Shown: one piece after another, positions 6,895-14,479 of the stretch
Layout of the letters: each line of letters starts with the position of its first letter
Numbering within the stretch: position 1 is the first letter of the stretch
DNA from: DATGMB01 sp035293845
Lineage (GTDB): Bacteria > Acidobacteriota > Terriglobia > Bryobacterales > Bryobacteraceae
Length of the DNA stretch: 20,602 nt
Assembly: GCA_035293845.1 (NCBI GenBank)
Contig: DATGMB010000011.1
Span: 1-20,602 of the forward strand
Direction: 5' to 3'
The notes under the pieces: generated by a model
Seen by the model: only the letters and a program-made list of their open reading frames with translations
Database searches by the model: none
Told to the model about the DNA's origin: nothing
Translations under genes and position numbers: made by a program

Positions 6895-7933
6895 ACTGCT
6901 CTCCCACCGCCCCCTTGAGGCTGATCACACCCTCGTTTTCGAGTTGCCGCACCACCGCGATAATCTGTTGCTGCGCGCTCTCCACCTCCTTGATCTTCAC
7001 CGGGCCGAGCGCCTCCATGTCCTCCCGCAGCATCTCCGCCCCGCGCTGCGAAAGGCATCCCAGCACCTGGTTGCGCAACTGCTCGCTGGTGCCCTTGAGC
7101 GCCACCGTCAGCACCTTCCGGTCGACTCTTCCCAGGACCTCCTTGAGGCCCATGGGATCGATGAGCAGCAGGTCTTCGAAGACGAACATCAGGTGCCGGA
7201 TGGTTTCCGCCAGGTTCGTATCCTGGGCTTCGATGGTCTCGAGAATCTCTCGGCTCGAGACCGAATCCAGGCGGTTCAGCATCTCCGCTACGGCTCGCAC
7301 GCCGCCGTACGATTCGCGGCTGAACTCGCCCAGCGCTTTGAGTTTCTGCCCGATCACCCCGGCGATCTTCAGGATGATCTCCGGCGAGATCTGGTCGAGG
7401 TTCGCCATGCGCCGGGATACGTCCGCGCGCAGACCGGCTGGCAGCGACATCAGCAGGGAGCCGGCCTGCGAAGAGTTGAGGTGAGACAGCACCAGCGCGA
7501 TGGTCTGCGGGTGCTCGTTATGGATGAATTTGGCGAGCTGCTGCGGGTCCGCCTTCTGGATCGCATCGAAGGAATCCGCGTCCGCGCCGAGCGCCTTCGC
7601 CAGCCGGTCCAGCATGCGCTTGGCCAGCTCCGGCGCGAACGCCCGCGTCAGCAGCTTGCGCGCGTACTCCATGCCGCCGCGGGCCACGTAGTCGCCGGCC
7701 GCGGACAGATGGTGAAACTCGTGCAGGAGCGATTCCGCCTGCTCCGACGAGATCGAGGTGATCTTGGCCACCTCGCGGCTGACCTTCTGTACTTCATCCT
7801 CATTGAGCTGCTGCAACAGCTCGGCGCTGGTCTGCTCTCCCAGCACGATGAGCAGCATCGCGGCCTTGCGCAGCCCGCTGAGCCCCTCTCTGTCTTTTTC
7901 GACTCCGCCCGGCTTCACCGTGTTGAGGATCAT
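6884..7933 (-). CDS. fliG: Flagellar motor switch protein FliG
   Basis: This 349-residue protein is the rotor component that couples stator force to rotation and fixes the C-ring to FliF. The N-terminal domain has GLRKAAMLLIVLGEQTS. The middle domain carries the EHPQ motif at 140-143 (EHPQTIALVLSHL). The C-terminal domain has the charged torque helix region (VLTVALKGTSEQLRNQVLGCLSQRGAEMLREDMEAL in outline, near 270-315) and ends in QLENEGVISL. Length and domain order are normal. Its ATG overlaps the fliF stop as ATGA, and its end overlaps fliH by 11 bases. Confidence 0.96.
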   Translation of the reverse strand: MILNTVKPGGVEKDREGLSGLRKAAMLLIVLGEQTSAELLQQLNEDEVQKVSREVAKITSISSEQAESLLHEFHHLSAAGDYVARGGMEYARKLLTRAFAPELAKRMLDRLAKALGADADSFDAIQKADPQQLAKFIHNEHPQTIALVLSHLNSSQAGSLLMSLPAGLRADVSRRMANLDQISPEIILKIAGVIGQKLKALGEFSRESYGGVRAVAEMLNRLDSVSSREILETIEAQDTNLAETIRHLMFVFEDLLLIDPMGLKEVLGRVDRKVLTVALKGTSEQLRNQVLGCLSQRGAEMLREDMEALGPVKIKEVESAQQQIIAVVRQLENEGVISLKGAVGEQYVV

Positions 7934-9645
7934 CGCTCATCCTCCTCCCGGATCCACGTGCGCAGGACCTGCGCGGAGATGTCCGGGTCCTTGGAGATTT
8001 TTTCGCGCAGATGCTTGGCCATCACTTCCGCCGTCTTGGTGATCACTGGCGCCAGCTTCAGCGATTGCAGCGTCTGCGCGTCCAGCTTCTGCTGCAGCGC
8101 CTCGCGCGCCTCCAGCCGCGATTGCAGATCCGCTTCCGGCGTCGCCTCTTCCGCCGCTCCGCCTGAGGCCGCAGACGGCACGACCGAGGTATCTGCGGCG
8201 GCCGGCAGCTCCGCCGGGCCGGTGGTCTGCACCCCAGGCACGCGGCGCCGCCGGGAAAGCATCACCCCGCCTGCCGCGAGGAGCAGCAGCAGTCCCACGG
8301 CAGCTCCGGCGATGGGCAGCATCTTCCGGTCCTGAAAGACGGCGGGGAGCGACAGCGGACCGGCATTCGGTTTCGCCGCGGACGGCGGCGCCGGTAGCGG
8401 AGGAGGCTCGATCGCCAGCGTGCTTTCAAACGGCAGGCTCTCGATCACGATCTGGTCCCCCCGCTCCGCGGTGAAGCCGGTAATTCCGCTCACCAGCTCG
8501 CGAATTGCCTTCAACTTTTCGGGGCTGGGCGGTGAGAGCACCCGCCGGAATCCCTGCGGCGTACGCTGCCAGCTCAGGTCCTGATCCACCAGCACGGCGA
8601 CCGACATCCGCCGCACGGCGCCCGCGGGCAGCCGCGTCTTTTTGACCGTCCGGCTGGTCTGGTACGTGATATTCTCCGTCACCCGCGAGGCGCCCCGCGA
8701 GCCGGACGCCCGTGCCGCCGGACGCGGCAACGCGGATGCCGTTCCCGGAACCCCCGCCGCCGTAGCGCCCGTGGTGCTGTCCTCGGTCCGCTGCGAGGTC
8801 ACCATCACGGAGTGCGTGGGGTCGAAGATCTCCTCGCTTTGTTCGGCCCCGCTGAAATCGCACTCGACCGAGACTCCTGCGCGGTACCGGTTTGCGCCGA
8901 GCAGCGGCTCGAGCGTCGAGTTGATCTTCGCCAAAAGATCGCTCTCGATCTTGTGCCGGTAATCCAATCCGGCCTCGGACGGCTCCGGTCCGTCGAGACC
9001 GCCGGCCGGCTTCGGCCGCCCGAGCAGGTTGCCGTTCATGTCGAGCACCGAAACGGCGTCCGGCGAAAGGCCCTCGACCGCGCTCGCCACCAGGTGATCG
9101 ATGGCCTGCACGTTCTGCGGCGTGATCCGCGCTCCGGGCCGCAGCTTGACCAGCACACTCGCCTTGGCCGGCTGCTGCGCTTCGAGGAACACCGAGTCCT
9201 TGGGAAAGGTCAGATGCACCCGCGCCTGCTCGACCGCTTCGAGCGACATCACCGAGCGCTCCAGCTCGCCCTCGAGTGCGCGGCGGTAGTTAATGTGCTC
9301 GGCGAACTCCGTGGCTCCGAAATTGGTCTTATCGAACAACTCGAAACCCATGCGGCCGGTCTTGGGCAGGCCCGCCGCGGCCATGGTCAGCCGCACTTCC
9401 GCCAGCCGGGCGGAGGGCACCAGAATGGTCCCGCCGCCTTCGGGCAGCCGGTACTCAACCCCGCTCTCCTTCAGCTTCTGAACGATCGCCGCCGCCTCAT
9501 CCGGCGGAACCCCGGTGAACAGCGGTTTGAAATCCGCCTCCCGCTGATGCACCACCAGCGCGTAGATTCCGCCTGCCAGCAGCACCGCCACGGCCGCGAT
9601 GCTGATGCGCTGCCGGATGGAAAGATGGGCCAGTAGGGATTTCAT
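7930..9645 (-). CDS. fliF: Flagellar MS-ring protein FliF
   Basis: This 571-residue protein builds the MS ring in the inner membrane. A first membrane helix lies at about 14-32 (ISIAAVAVLLAGGIYALVV). The YscJ-like ring-building region follows, with DFKPLFTGVPPDEAA, ARVHLTFPKDSVF and KASVLVKLRPG. A second membrane helix lies in the C-terminal part (AGAAVGLLLLLAAGGVML), and a cytoplasmic tail ends in DPDISAQVLRTWIREED, the FliG-binding end. It is complete. It is separated from fliE by 84 bases, the largest gap within the flagellar run, and overlaps fliG as ATGA. No strong ribosome binding site is visible directly before the ATG. Confidence 0.96.
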   Translation of the reverse strand: MKSLLAHLSIRQRISIAAVAVLLAGGIYALVVHQREADFKPLFTGVPPDEAAAIVQKLKESGVEYRLPEGGGTILVPSARLAEVRLTMAAAGLPKTGRMGFELFDKTNFGATEFAEHINYRRALEGELERSVMSLEAVEQARVHLTFPKDSVFLEAQQPAKASVLVKLRPGARITPQNVQAIDHLVASAVEGLSPDAVSVLDMNGNLLGRPKPAGGLDGPEPSEAGLDYRHKIESDLLAKINSTLEPLLGANRYRAGVSVECDFSGAEQSEEIFDPTHSVMVTSQRTEDSTTGATAAGVPGTASALPRPAARASGSRGASRVTENITYQTSRTVKKTRLPAGAVRRMSVAVLVDQDLSWQRTPQGFRRVLSPPSPEKLKAIRELVSGITGFTAERGDQIVIESLPFESTLAIEPPPLPAPPSAAKPNAGPLSLPAVFQDRKMLPIAGAAVGLLLLLAAGGVMLSRRRRVPGVQTTGPAELPAAADTSVVPSAASGGAAEEATPEADLQSRLEAREALQQKLDAQTLQSLKLAPVITKTAEVMAKHLREKISKDPDISAQVLRTWIREEDER

Positions 9646-9674
9646 CGCGAGCGGTCAACAGATCCATCGGCACT

Positions 9675-9696
9675 CCGGCTCGAAAACTACAGCCGG
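9675..9696 (-). other. Small hairpin in the fliE-fliF spacer
   Basis: CCGGCT and AGCCGG form a perfect six-base-pair inverted repeat with a ten-base loop, inside the 84-base spacer between fliE and fliF. There is no T-run after it, so it is not a normal terminator. It may mark a processing or attenuation point that sets FliE versus FliF levels, but this is conjecture. Confidence 0.3.
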
Positions 9697-9729
9697 CACA
9701 GAGCCAGTCCTTCGCGGGAGGCGCAAGCC

Positions 9730-10041
9730 TCAGATCTGCATTCGCATGATCTCCTGGTACGCGCTGACCACCTTGTTGCGCATCTGCAGGAACAGGTCGA
9801 AAGAAAGCTCGGCGCGCTGCGAGGCCAGGATCGTCGTGTGGAGCTCTTCGCCTTCCCCCGCCAGAAAGCGCTCGACCGAAGCGGATGCCTCCCGGCTCGC
9901 GCCTTCCACGGTGCCGATGGCGTTCGCGAAGATCTCCTGGAAGCTGCCCGCCCCGGACGGCGCAGCGGTAGCCCCTGCGACGGGCGAAGCCGCCACGGCG
10001 GGCGGGACAATCGGCGAAACGGGAAGGATGGGTGCGGGCAT
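9730..10041 (-). CDS. fliE: Flagellar hook-basal body protein FliE
   Basis: This 103-residue protein links the MS ring to the proximal rod. The N-terminal 35 residues are a proline/alanine-rich low-complexity stretch. The conserved part begins at SFQEIFANAIGTVEGASREA and continues with the diagnostic TTILASQRAELSFDLFLQMRNKVVSAYQEIMRMQI at the C-terminus, the FliE signature (the segment spans roughly residues 69-103). It sits six bases after flgC in the classical flgB-flgC-fliE order. No abnormality is seen. Confidence 0.95.
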   Translation of the reverse strand: MPAPILPVSPIVPPAVAASPVAGATAAPSGAGSFQEIFANAIGTVEGASREASASVERFLAGEGEELHTTILASQRAELSFDLFLQMRNKVVSAYQEIMRMQI

Positions 10042-10047
10042 AAGCGA

Positions 10048-10482
10048 CTACCGGAACAGATCGAGCGATCGCTGGATCATGTCTTTCACGGCACTGATCG
10101 CCGCCACGTTGGCCTCATAGCTCCGCGCCGCGCCGATCAGGTCCACCATGTCTTCCGCTGGATTGATCCGCGGGAAAGCCACGTAGCCGTCGCGATCCGC
10201 ATCCGGGTGCCCAGGCAAATAGCGCCGCTCCGGATCGCGCTGGTCGGTTACGACCTGTGAGACCGCCACTCCCTGCGCGGTCCCCGTCTCCTCTTCCAGC
10301 ATCGAGGCGAACGGCGATACCACCGGAGCGGCTTCGAAAACCACGTCCTGGCGCCGGTACGGCCCGCCCTCCGGCGTGCGCGTCGTTTCCGCGTTGGCCA
10401 GGTTCTGCACGAGCATCTCGGCGCGCGTCCGCTGGGCCGCCATGCCCGATGCGCCGATCGAAAGCACCGAAAACAGGCTCAT
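10048..10482 (-). CDS. flgC: Flagellar proximal rod protein FlgC
   Basis: This 144-residue rod protein has the rod/hook-family N-terminus (SIGASGMAAQRTRAEMLVQNLANAETTRTPEGG in outline, residues 9-41) and the C-terminal coiled-coil region IGAARSYEANVAAISAVKDMIQRSLDL. The middle carries the FlgC-type YLPGHPDADRDGYVAFP segment. Its ATG overlaps the flgB stop as ATGA, and an AGGAGGC ribosome binding site lies at 10494-10500 on the minus strand, inside the end of flgB. It would be exported by the FliHIJ-powered apparatus and assembled in the periplasmic rod. Confidence 0.95.
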   Translation of the reverse strand: MSLFSVLSIGASGMAAQRTRAEMLVQNLANAETTRTPEGGPYRRQDVVFEAAPVVSPFASMLEEETGTAQGVAVSQVVTDQRDPERRYLPGHPDADRDGYVAFPRINPAEDMVDLIGAARSYEANVAAISAVKDMIQRSLDLFR

Positions 10483-10817
10483 GTGCTACCATTGCCTCCT
10501 TCGATCGCCGAACGCACTGTGCGCAGCTCCGAGCGCATCAGGTTGGAGGCGACCTGAAACCGCAAGGCGTTCTCCGCCAGCAGGCGCGCTTCGCGGTCGA
10601 GGCTCACGTCATTCCCGTCATTTTTCACCGGCAGGCCGGGCACCCCTCGCACCTCGGGCCTTTGCCCTAAGGCGGTTTGGAACTCCGCCTCGAAGTCGAT
10701 GTCCTGGGTCCGGTATCCCGGCGTGTCCGCGTTTGCGATATTGGAAGCGACCAGCTTCTGGCGGGCGCTCAGCAAATCCATGTACCGCTCGAGCTTGCCC
10801 GCAATCGGATCCAGCAT
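10479..10817 (-). CDS. flgB: Flagellar proximal rod protein FlgB
   Basis: From ATG 10815-10817 the product is 112 residues. It has the rod-protein signature SARQKLVASNIANADTPGYR followed by TQDIDFEAEFQ, and a C-terminal helix ENALRFQVASNLMRSELRTVRSAI. The frame is open to an ATG at 10859 that would add 14 residues (MTYCWNPVCKRTFE) not seen on typical FlgB proteins. Neither start has a strong ribosome binding site, so the shorter one was chosen from family length. It is the first gene of the flagellar operon; its promoter should lie in 10818-10990, but I see no clear sigma28 or sigma54 consensus there on the minus strand. Confidence 0.92.
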   Translation of the reverse strand: MLDPIAGKLERYMDLLSARQKLVASNIANADTPGYRTQDIDFEAEFQTALGQRPEVRGVPGLPVKNDGNDVSLDREARLLAENALRFQVASNLMRSELRTVRSAIEGGNGST

Positions 10818-10917
10818 TTCGAACGTTCTTTTGCACACCGGATTCCAACAGTAAGTCATTCAGAATCAGCGAAGTTTCGGGGCAAGTGACGGGTTCTTGG
10901 CAGGTACCGGCAAGTAC

Positions 10918-10946
10918 TTGACATGGATTTCGATTGGAATTGTGAT
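10918..10946 (+). promoter_or_regulatory. Sigma70-like promoter for the ECF sigma factor leader
   Basis: A perfect -35 box TTGACA (10918-10923) is followed after 17 bases by TGTGAT (10941-10946), matching four of six positions of the -10 consensus. An inverted repeat GGAAT-N8-ATTCC (10936-10953) covers the -10 box and could be an operator. Transcription would start near 10953, giving a leader of about 240 bases before the sigma factor start codon. Confidence 0.5.
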
Positions 10947-10960
10947 ATATTCCACATACT

Positions 10961-11134
10961 ATCGGTATTCTAAAGGAATATACCGATGGACATATGCGGG
11001 TTCGATCCGCATGTGGCGGAAAGAGGAGCTGGTGATTCTGTCCGAGCTGGGTATTTGGCTTAGAACTATCAGTGATCTCCGCCGGGTCGGTAGGGAGAGA
11101 TTCCCCTACCACCTCCCAGGGGCGCCGCCCCTGG
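10961..11134 (+). promoter_or_regulatory. Structured 5' leader with four hairpins upstream of the ECF sigma gene
   Basis: Four stems are visible. The first is ATCGGTATTC (10961-10970) against GAATA-(ta bulge)-CCGAT (10976-10987), with the loop TAAAG. The second is CATATGCGG (10991-10999) against CCGCATGTG (11007-11015), nine pairs including one G-U. The third is GGTAGGG (11089-11095) against CCCTACC (11104-11110). The fourth is CCAGGGGC (11116-11123) against GCCCCTGG (11127-11134). A longer-range GGCGGA/TCCGCC pairing (11015-11020 with 11078-11083) is also possible. The first hairpin covers AAAGGA and part of an ATG at 10986. No known riboswitch class is recognised. It could instead contain binding sites for regulators of the divergent flgB promoter. 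Confidence 0.4.
10986..11063 (+). CDS. Possible 25-codon leader ORF
   Basis: ATG 10986 opens a frame of 25 codons ending at TAG 11061-11063 (product begins MDICGFDPHVAERG). AAAGGA lies eight bases upstream, a plausible ribosome binding site, and is held in the loop and 3' arm of the first leader hairpin. The peptide has no recognisable domain and no run of a single amino acid of the type used in attenuation. So short a frame can arise by chance in GC-rich DNA, so this is a weak call. Confidence 0.2.
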   Translation: MDICGFDPHVAERGAGDSVRAGYLA

Positions 11135-11194
11135 CCATACCCCGAGTCCCCCGCGCGCGGACTGCGCCTTGTACCGTGCGTTCGGAGGTGTGCG

Positions 11195-11776
11195 TTGGCC
11201 CTATACGACGATTCTTACCCCCAGTCATCATGGCCGGAGCTGGTGTGCCGCGTCCGCGCCGGAGACACCCAGGCGATGGAAGACCTGTATCGCGTGATCG
11301 CGACCGGTGTGCGTCTTCGCCTCGCGCGCCATTCCGGCGGCCACGATCTCAGTGACCGCGTTCACGACCTGTTTATCACGATGACGGAGTCCATCCGCAA
11401 AGGCGCGGTGCGCGAGCCGGAGCGCCTGATGGGTTATCTCCGGACGGTCGAGCGGCGGCATACCGCGACGCACATCGGCCGCCTGCTCCGTGAGCGGCGC
11501 AACCTCTCGCCGGTCGAAATAAGCGCGCTGTGCGACGGCTCCATCAGCCCGGAGCGCTACGCGATCGAGCGCCAGTCCGCGGATCTGGCCGCGCGGATCC
11601 TCAGCGGTCTCCGCCCGCGGGACCGCGAGATCCTGATCCGCTTCTACGTGCACGAGCAGACCCCGGATGAAATCTGCCGCGCCATGCGCCTGACCGGCAC
11701 GCAGTACCGCCTGATCAAATCACGCGCCAAGGCCCGCTTCGTCGACCTCTGCCATCGGCGGCTGGCGCGCCGCTGA
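11195..11776 (+). CDS. ECF-type RNA polymerase sigma factor
   Basis: The start is TTG at 11195-11197, preceded by GGAGG six bases upstream; further upstream the open frame does not look like protein. The product is 193 residues. Residues about 14-90 match sigma region 2 (LVCRVRAGDTQAMEDLYRV, then HDLSDRVHDLFITM and LMGYLRTVERRHTATHI). Residues about 135-185 match region 4, a helix-turn-helix with LRPRDREILIRFYVHEQTPDEICRAM and LTGTQYRLIKSRAKARF. Region 3 is missing, as in ECF factors. It resembles a sigma family I recall as common in Acidobacteriota. No anti-sigma gene is adjacent. It is divergent from the flagellar operon, but control of that operon is only a possibility. Confidence 0.85.
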   Translation: MALYDDSYPQSSWPELVCRVRAGDTQAMEDLYRVIATGVRLRLARHSGGHDLSDRVHDLFITMTESIRKGAVREPERLMGYLRTVERRHTATHIGRLLRERRNLSPVEISALCDGSISPERYAIERQSADLAARILSGLRPRDREILIRFYVHEQTPDEICRAMRLTGTQYRLIKSRAKARFVDLCHRRLARR

Positions 11777-11839
11777 GCGGCCGTGCGCCGCGCCCGGCCG
11801 CGCAGTGTCCGGAAAATCCCACTCGCATCGCGGGATGCG
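11777..11839 (+). terminator. Hairpins after the sigma factor gene, possible terminator
   Basis: Directly after the sigma factor TGA, GCGGCCG (11777-11783) pairs with CGGCCGC (11795-11801) around an 11-base loop. A second stem CGCATC-GCGG-GATGCG follows at 11824-11839. Neither is followed by a T-run, so intrinsic termination is doubtful; they could stabilise the 3' end or act with Rho. Confidence 0.3.
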
Positions 11840-11888
11840 TGAAACCGGACGGAGCCGGACGGGCGGGCTAAGTTACACTCGCCGTCAT

Positions 11889-12851
11889 ATGAAGGCCCGC
11901 TATTGGTTGGCCGGCGGCACCCTGGCGGCGGCCGGCGCCGTGCTCTGGACGATGCGGCAGACTTCCGCGGCGCACCCGCGCACTCACCTCCTCGACCTTC
12001 CGGCGGAGCCCCCCCTGCCGGAGGACGAAACAGGCACGGTGCAGTTCCTCGGCGCCGCCACTATGCTCATCCGCTACCAGGGGCTGACCATCCTGACCGA
12101 TCCGAACTTCCTGCGCCGCGGCCGGCAGGCGAACGCCGGCTACGGGATGCACATGACCCGGCTCACCGATCCGGCCCTCGATTTCGACGACCTTCCGCCG
12201 TTCGATTTCGTGCTGCTTTCGCACCTGCACGAAGACCACTTCGACAAGCTGGTCGAGCGCCGCCTGCCGCGCGACGTGCCGATCCTCACCACGGCCAGCG
12301 CCGCGCGCACCCTGCGCCGCCGTGGCTTCACCAATACCTATGCCCTAAGCGCCTGGGATCGCGTGAACGTGCGCAAGGGTCCCGTCTCGCTGCGGGTAAC
12401 GGCGATGCCCGCCAAGCACGGCCCGGCGCCCGTCTCGGCGTTGCTCCCGGACGCCATCGGCAGCATGCTCGATTTCCGTAGCGAGCGCGATGGGCGGCAT
12501 TACCGCATCTACATCAGCGGCGACACGCTGCTCCACCGCGGCCTGCGCGACATTCCGGTGGTCTATTCGCGGATCGACCTGGCATTGCTGCACCTGGGCG
12601 GCGCGCGGCTCATGGGCGTTCCGGTCACGATGGACGCGGAGCAGGGAATCGAGGCGCTGCGCCTCCTACGTCCGGACCTGGCGATTCCGGTCCACTTCAA
12701 CGACTACGATGTTTACCGCGAGCCGCTCGATGCATTCCGGCGCGCGGTGGAGCGCGCCGGCCTGCAGCATCAGGTGCGGTATCTCTATCACGGCGAGACC
12801 CACACGTTTGCGCCGCACGGTGTGCAGGAAGAAGCGCGGCCTCTGGCCTGA
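11889..12851 (+). CDS. Membrane-anchored MBL-fold metallohydrolase (UlaG/NAPE-PLD-like)
   Basis: From ATG 11889 the product is 320 residues. An N-terminal hydrophobic segment (WLAGGTLAAAGAVLWTM, about 6-22) is a membrane anchor or uncleaved signal. The metallo-beta-lactamase core starts with VQFLGAATMLIRYQGLTILTDP (about 51-72). Metal ligands are visible as HLHEDH (112-117), H177 in PAKHGPA, D212 in ISGDTLL and H269 in IPVHFND. The pattern of GAATxLI plus SHxHxDH is that of the UlaG/NAPE-PLD branch, which hydrolyses phosphodiester or lactone bonds; the substrate here is unknown. The frame is open 84 bases further upstream, but those residues are unlike a protein start and would precede the signal. 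It ends nine bases from the convergent TerC gene. Confidence 0.83.
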   Translation: MKARYWLAGGTLAAAGAVLWTMRQTSAAHPRTHLLDLPAEPPLPEDETGTVQFLGAATMLIRYQGLTILTDPNFLRRGRQANAGYGMHMTRLTDPALDFDDLPPFDFVLLSHLHEDHFDKLVERRLPRDVPILTTASAARTLRRRGFTNTYALSAWDRVNVRKGPVSLRVTAMPAKHGPAPVSALLPDAIGSMLDFRSERDGRHYRIYISGDTLLHRGLRDIPVVYSRIDLALLHLGGARLMGVPVTMDAEQGIEALRLLRPDLAIPVHFNDYDVYREPLDAFRRAVERAGLQHQVRYLYHGETHTFAPHGVQEEARPLA

Positions 12852-12860
12852 CCGGGGGCC

Positions 12861-13520
12861 CTACCTGCCCCAGCGGAGGCGCGGCATCGCCCATCCGGCG
12901 GCGAACAGCGCCACCGCGAGCGCCGCCTCGACGGCGCGGACGAGCGCGGGACCCGGACGCAGCGTACGGATGACGAACGGGTCGGTGAAGATCATTTCCG
13001 CGCTCACCTGCCCGAGCACCGCAGCGCCGAGATACACCAGCCAGCGAAACCGTTCCATCAACGACACCAGCAGGTGGCTCGAAATGACCACGAACGGGAT
13101 GCTGAGAGCCAGGCCGAAGAACATCAGCCACGGGTTGCCCTTCGAAGCGCCCGCAATCGCCAAAATATTGTCCGTGGACATAGTGATATCGGCCACGACG
13201 ATGTACCAGATGGCCTGCGCCAGGCGGGCCGGCGAGGGCGCTGCCTCGGGCGGATCGCTCGCGTCGCGGAGCACCTTGATCGCAATCCACAGCACGAAGA
13301 CGCCGCCCGCCAGCTTGACGAATTCGACATCGAGCAGGCGCGCCGCGATGAAGGTCAGGCCGACGCGCAGCGCCACGGCCGCGCTCGCTCCGAGCAGACT
13401 GCCGATGCGGCGCTGCCGCTTGGGCAGCGCGCGCACCGCAAGCGCAATCACCAGCGCGTTATCGCCGGCCAGGGAGAGATCGATCAGGACGATCGCGAGA
13501 ATGCTCAGGACGAAATGCAC
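12861..13520 (-). CDS. TerC/YjbE family integral membrane protein
   Basis: This 219-residue protein has about seven hydrophobic helices and the two TerC family motifs: D14 and D20-N21 in IDLSLAGDNALV, and D111, D117-N118 in VVADITMSTDNILA. These acidic residues lie in the membrane and are thought to bind a metal ion. Relatives (YjbE, YkoY, Alx, TerC) are linked to manganese export or metal loading of secreted enzymes and to tellurite resistance. The start is GTG at 13518-13520, with GGACGGG upstream; the gene begins inside the end of ribF and overlaps it by 16 bases, so it is co-translated with it. There is no room for a dedicated yybP-ykoY riboswitch. Confidence 0.88.
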   Translation of the reverse strand: MHFVLSILAIVLIDLSLAGDNALVIALAVRALPKRQRRIGSLLGASAAVALRVGLTFIAARLLDVEFVKLAGGVFVLWIAIKVLRDASDPPEAAPSPARLAQAIWYIVVADITMSTDNILAIAGASKGNPWLMFFGLALSIPFVVISSHLLVSLMERFRWLVYLGAAVLGQVSAEMIFTDPFVIRTLRPGPALVRAVEAALAVALFAAGWAMPRLRWGR

Positions 13521-14479
13521 GGCACCCGTCCGATCCAGTCGCGCAGCCGCCGGAAGTAGCGGCGCGCCGTGCCCACATCGCGCAGGATCTGCGCCTTCAG
13601 AGCGTCCGGGTTCTCGAACTTGCGCTCATCGCGGATGCGCCGGAGGAATTCGACGCGGATGCGCCGCGGCGGAGCGGCAGGCGGAGAATCGAGGAGGAAG
13701 GTTTCGATGGAAAGCTCATCGCTCGCGCCGAACGTCGGGCGGTATCCGATGTTGGTAATGGAATCCCAGGCGCGCGCGGGGTCTTCGGCATCGGCGGTGC
13801 GCGTGGCATAGACGCCGCGCGCGGGAATCAGCTGCGGCGCCGGGGCCAGGTTCAGGGTGGGCACAGTCTGCTTCGAGCCGACGCCGCGGCCGCGGACCAC
13901 GTCGCCTTCGATCGCATAGGCGTGCTGGAGCAGGCGCGCCGCCAGCGAGACGTCGCCCGATTGAATCCGCTCGCGGATGCCGCTGCTCGATACCGCGCGG
14001 CGGCGCCACGTAACGGCCGGAACGACCTCGGTGAGGAAGCCGAGCTGCCGCCCCAGCTCCCCGAGATGCCGCACGTCGCCCGCGTGCCGGTGGCCGAAGC
14101 GGAAATTGTCGCCGACCAGAACGGCGCGCGCGCCCAGCCGCTCCACCACGATCCGGCGCACGAAATCCTCGGGGGAAATCTGCGCGAATTCGGGGGTGAA
14201 CGGCAGGATAACGACCTGCTCGATGCCTTCCTCCTGCATGAGCGCGGCGCGGCGCTCGGGCGAGGTCATCAGCCGGGGCGCGCGCTCCGGCGCCAGAACC
14301 GCGAGCGGGTGGGGATCGAAGGTCAGCACAGTGGGCTTCCAGCCGTGGATCGCGGCCAAGTCCTTCAGCCGGCGCAGGATCTGGCGGTGGCCGAAGTGGA
14401 CGCCATCGAAGTTGCCGATCGTCAAGGCGCTCGGCCCGAAATCGGCTGGGAGCGCGGAGAGGCTGCGGTAGATCCTCAT
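13505..14479 (-). CDS. ribF: Bifunctional riboflavin kinase / FAD synthetase RibF
   Basis: This 324-residue protein makes FMN from riboflavin and then FAD. The N-terminal adenylyltransferase domain (about 15-175) has the GNFDGVHFGH signature at 22-31, the FDPHP motif and VSSSGIRERI. The C-terminal flavokinase domain (about 185-310) has GRGVGSKQTVPTLNL, which contains the PTxN motif, and GYRPTFG with SIETFLLD. Length and domains are normal. The ATG overlaps the stop of the upstream hydrolase as ATGA. The position in a DUF1844-hydrolase-ribF-terC run suggests a housekeeping operon rather than a riboflavin biosynthesis cluster. Confidence 0.95.
   Translation of the reverse strand: MRIYRSLSALPADFGPSALTIGNFDGVHFGHRQILRRLKDLAAIHGWKPTVLTFDPHPLAVLAPERAPRLMTSPERRAALMQEEGIEQVVILPFTPEFAQISPEDFVRRIVVERLGARAVLVGDNFRFGHRHAGDVRHLGELGRQLGFLTEVVPAVTWRRRAVSSSGIRERIQSGDVSLAARLLQHAYAIEGDVVRGRGVGSKQTVPTLNLAPAPQLIPARGVYATRTADAEDPARAWDSITNIGYRPTFGASDELSIETFLLDSPPAAPPRRIRVEFLRRIRDERKFENPDALKAQILRDVGTARRYFRRLRDWIGRVPCISS

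Noticed and set aside
10894..10915. TTGGCAGGTACCGGCAAG as a sigma54 promoter
   Set aside because: The GG and GC dinucleotides are not at the required N10 spacing, and it does not face flgB correctly.
10897..11355. 152-codon plus-strand frame across the sigma factor leader
   Set aside because: The second half is an out-of-frame reading of the sigma gene, and the first half covers the promoter and hairpins; no domain is recognisable.
13530..13700. yybP-ykoY manganese riboswitch before the TerC gene
   Set aside because: The terC start lies inside ribF coding sequence, leaving no independent leader, and no matching motif was seen.
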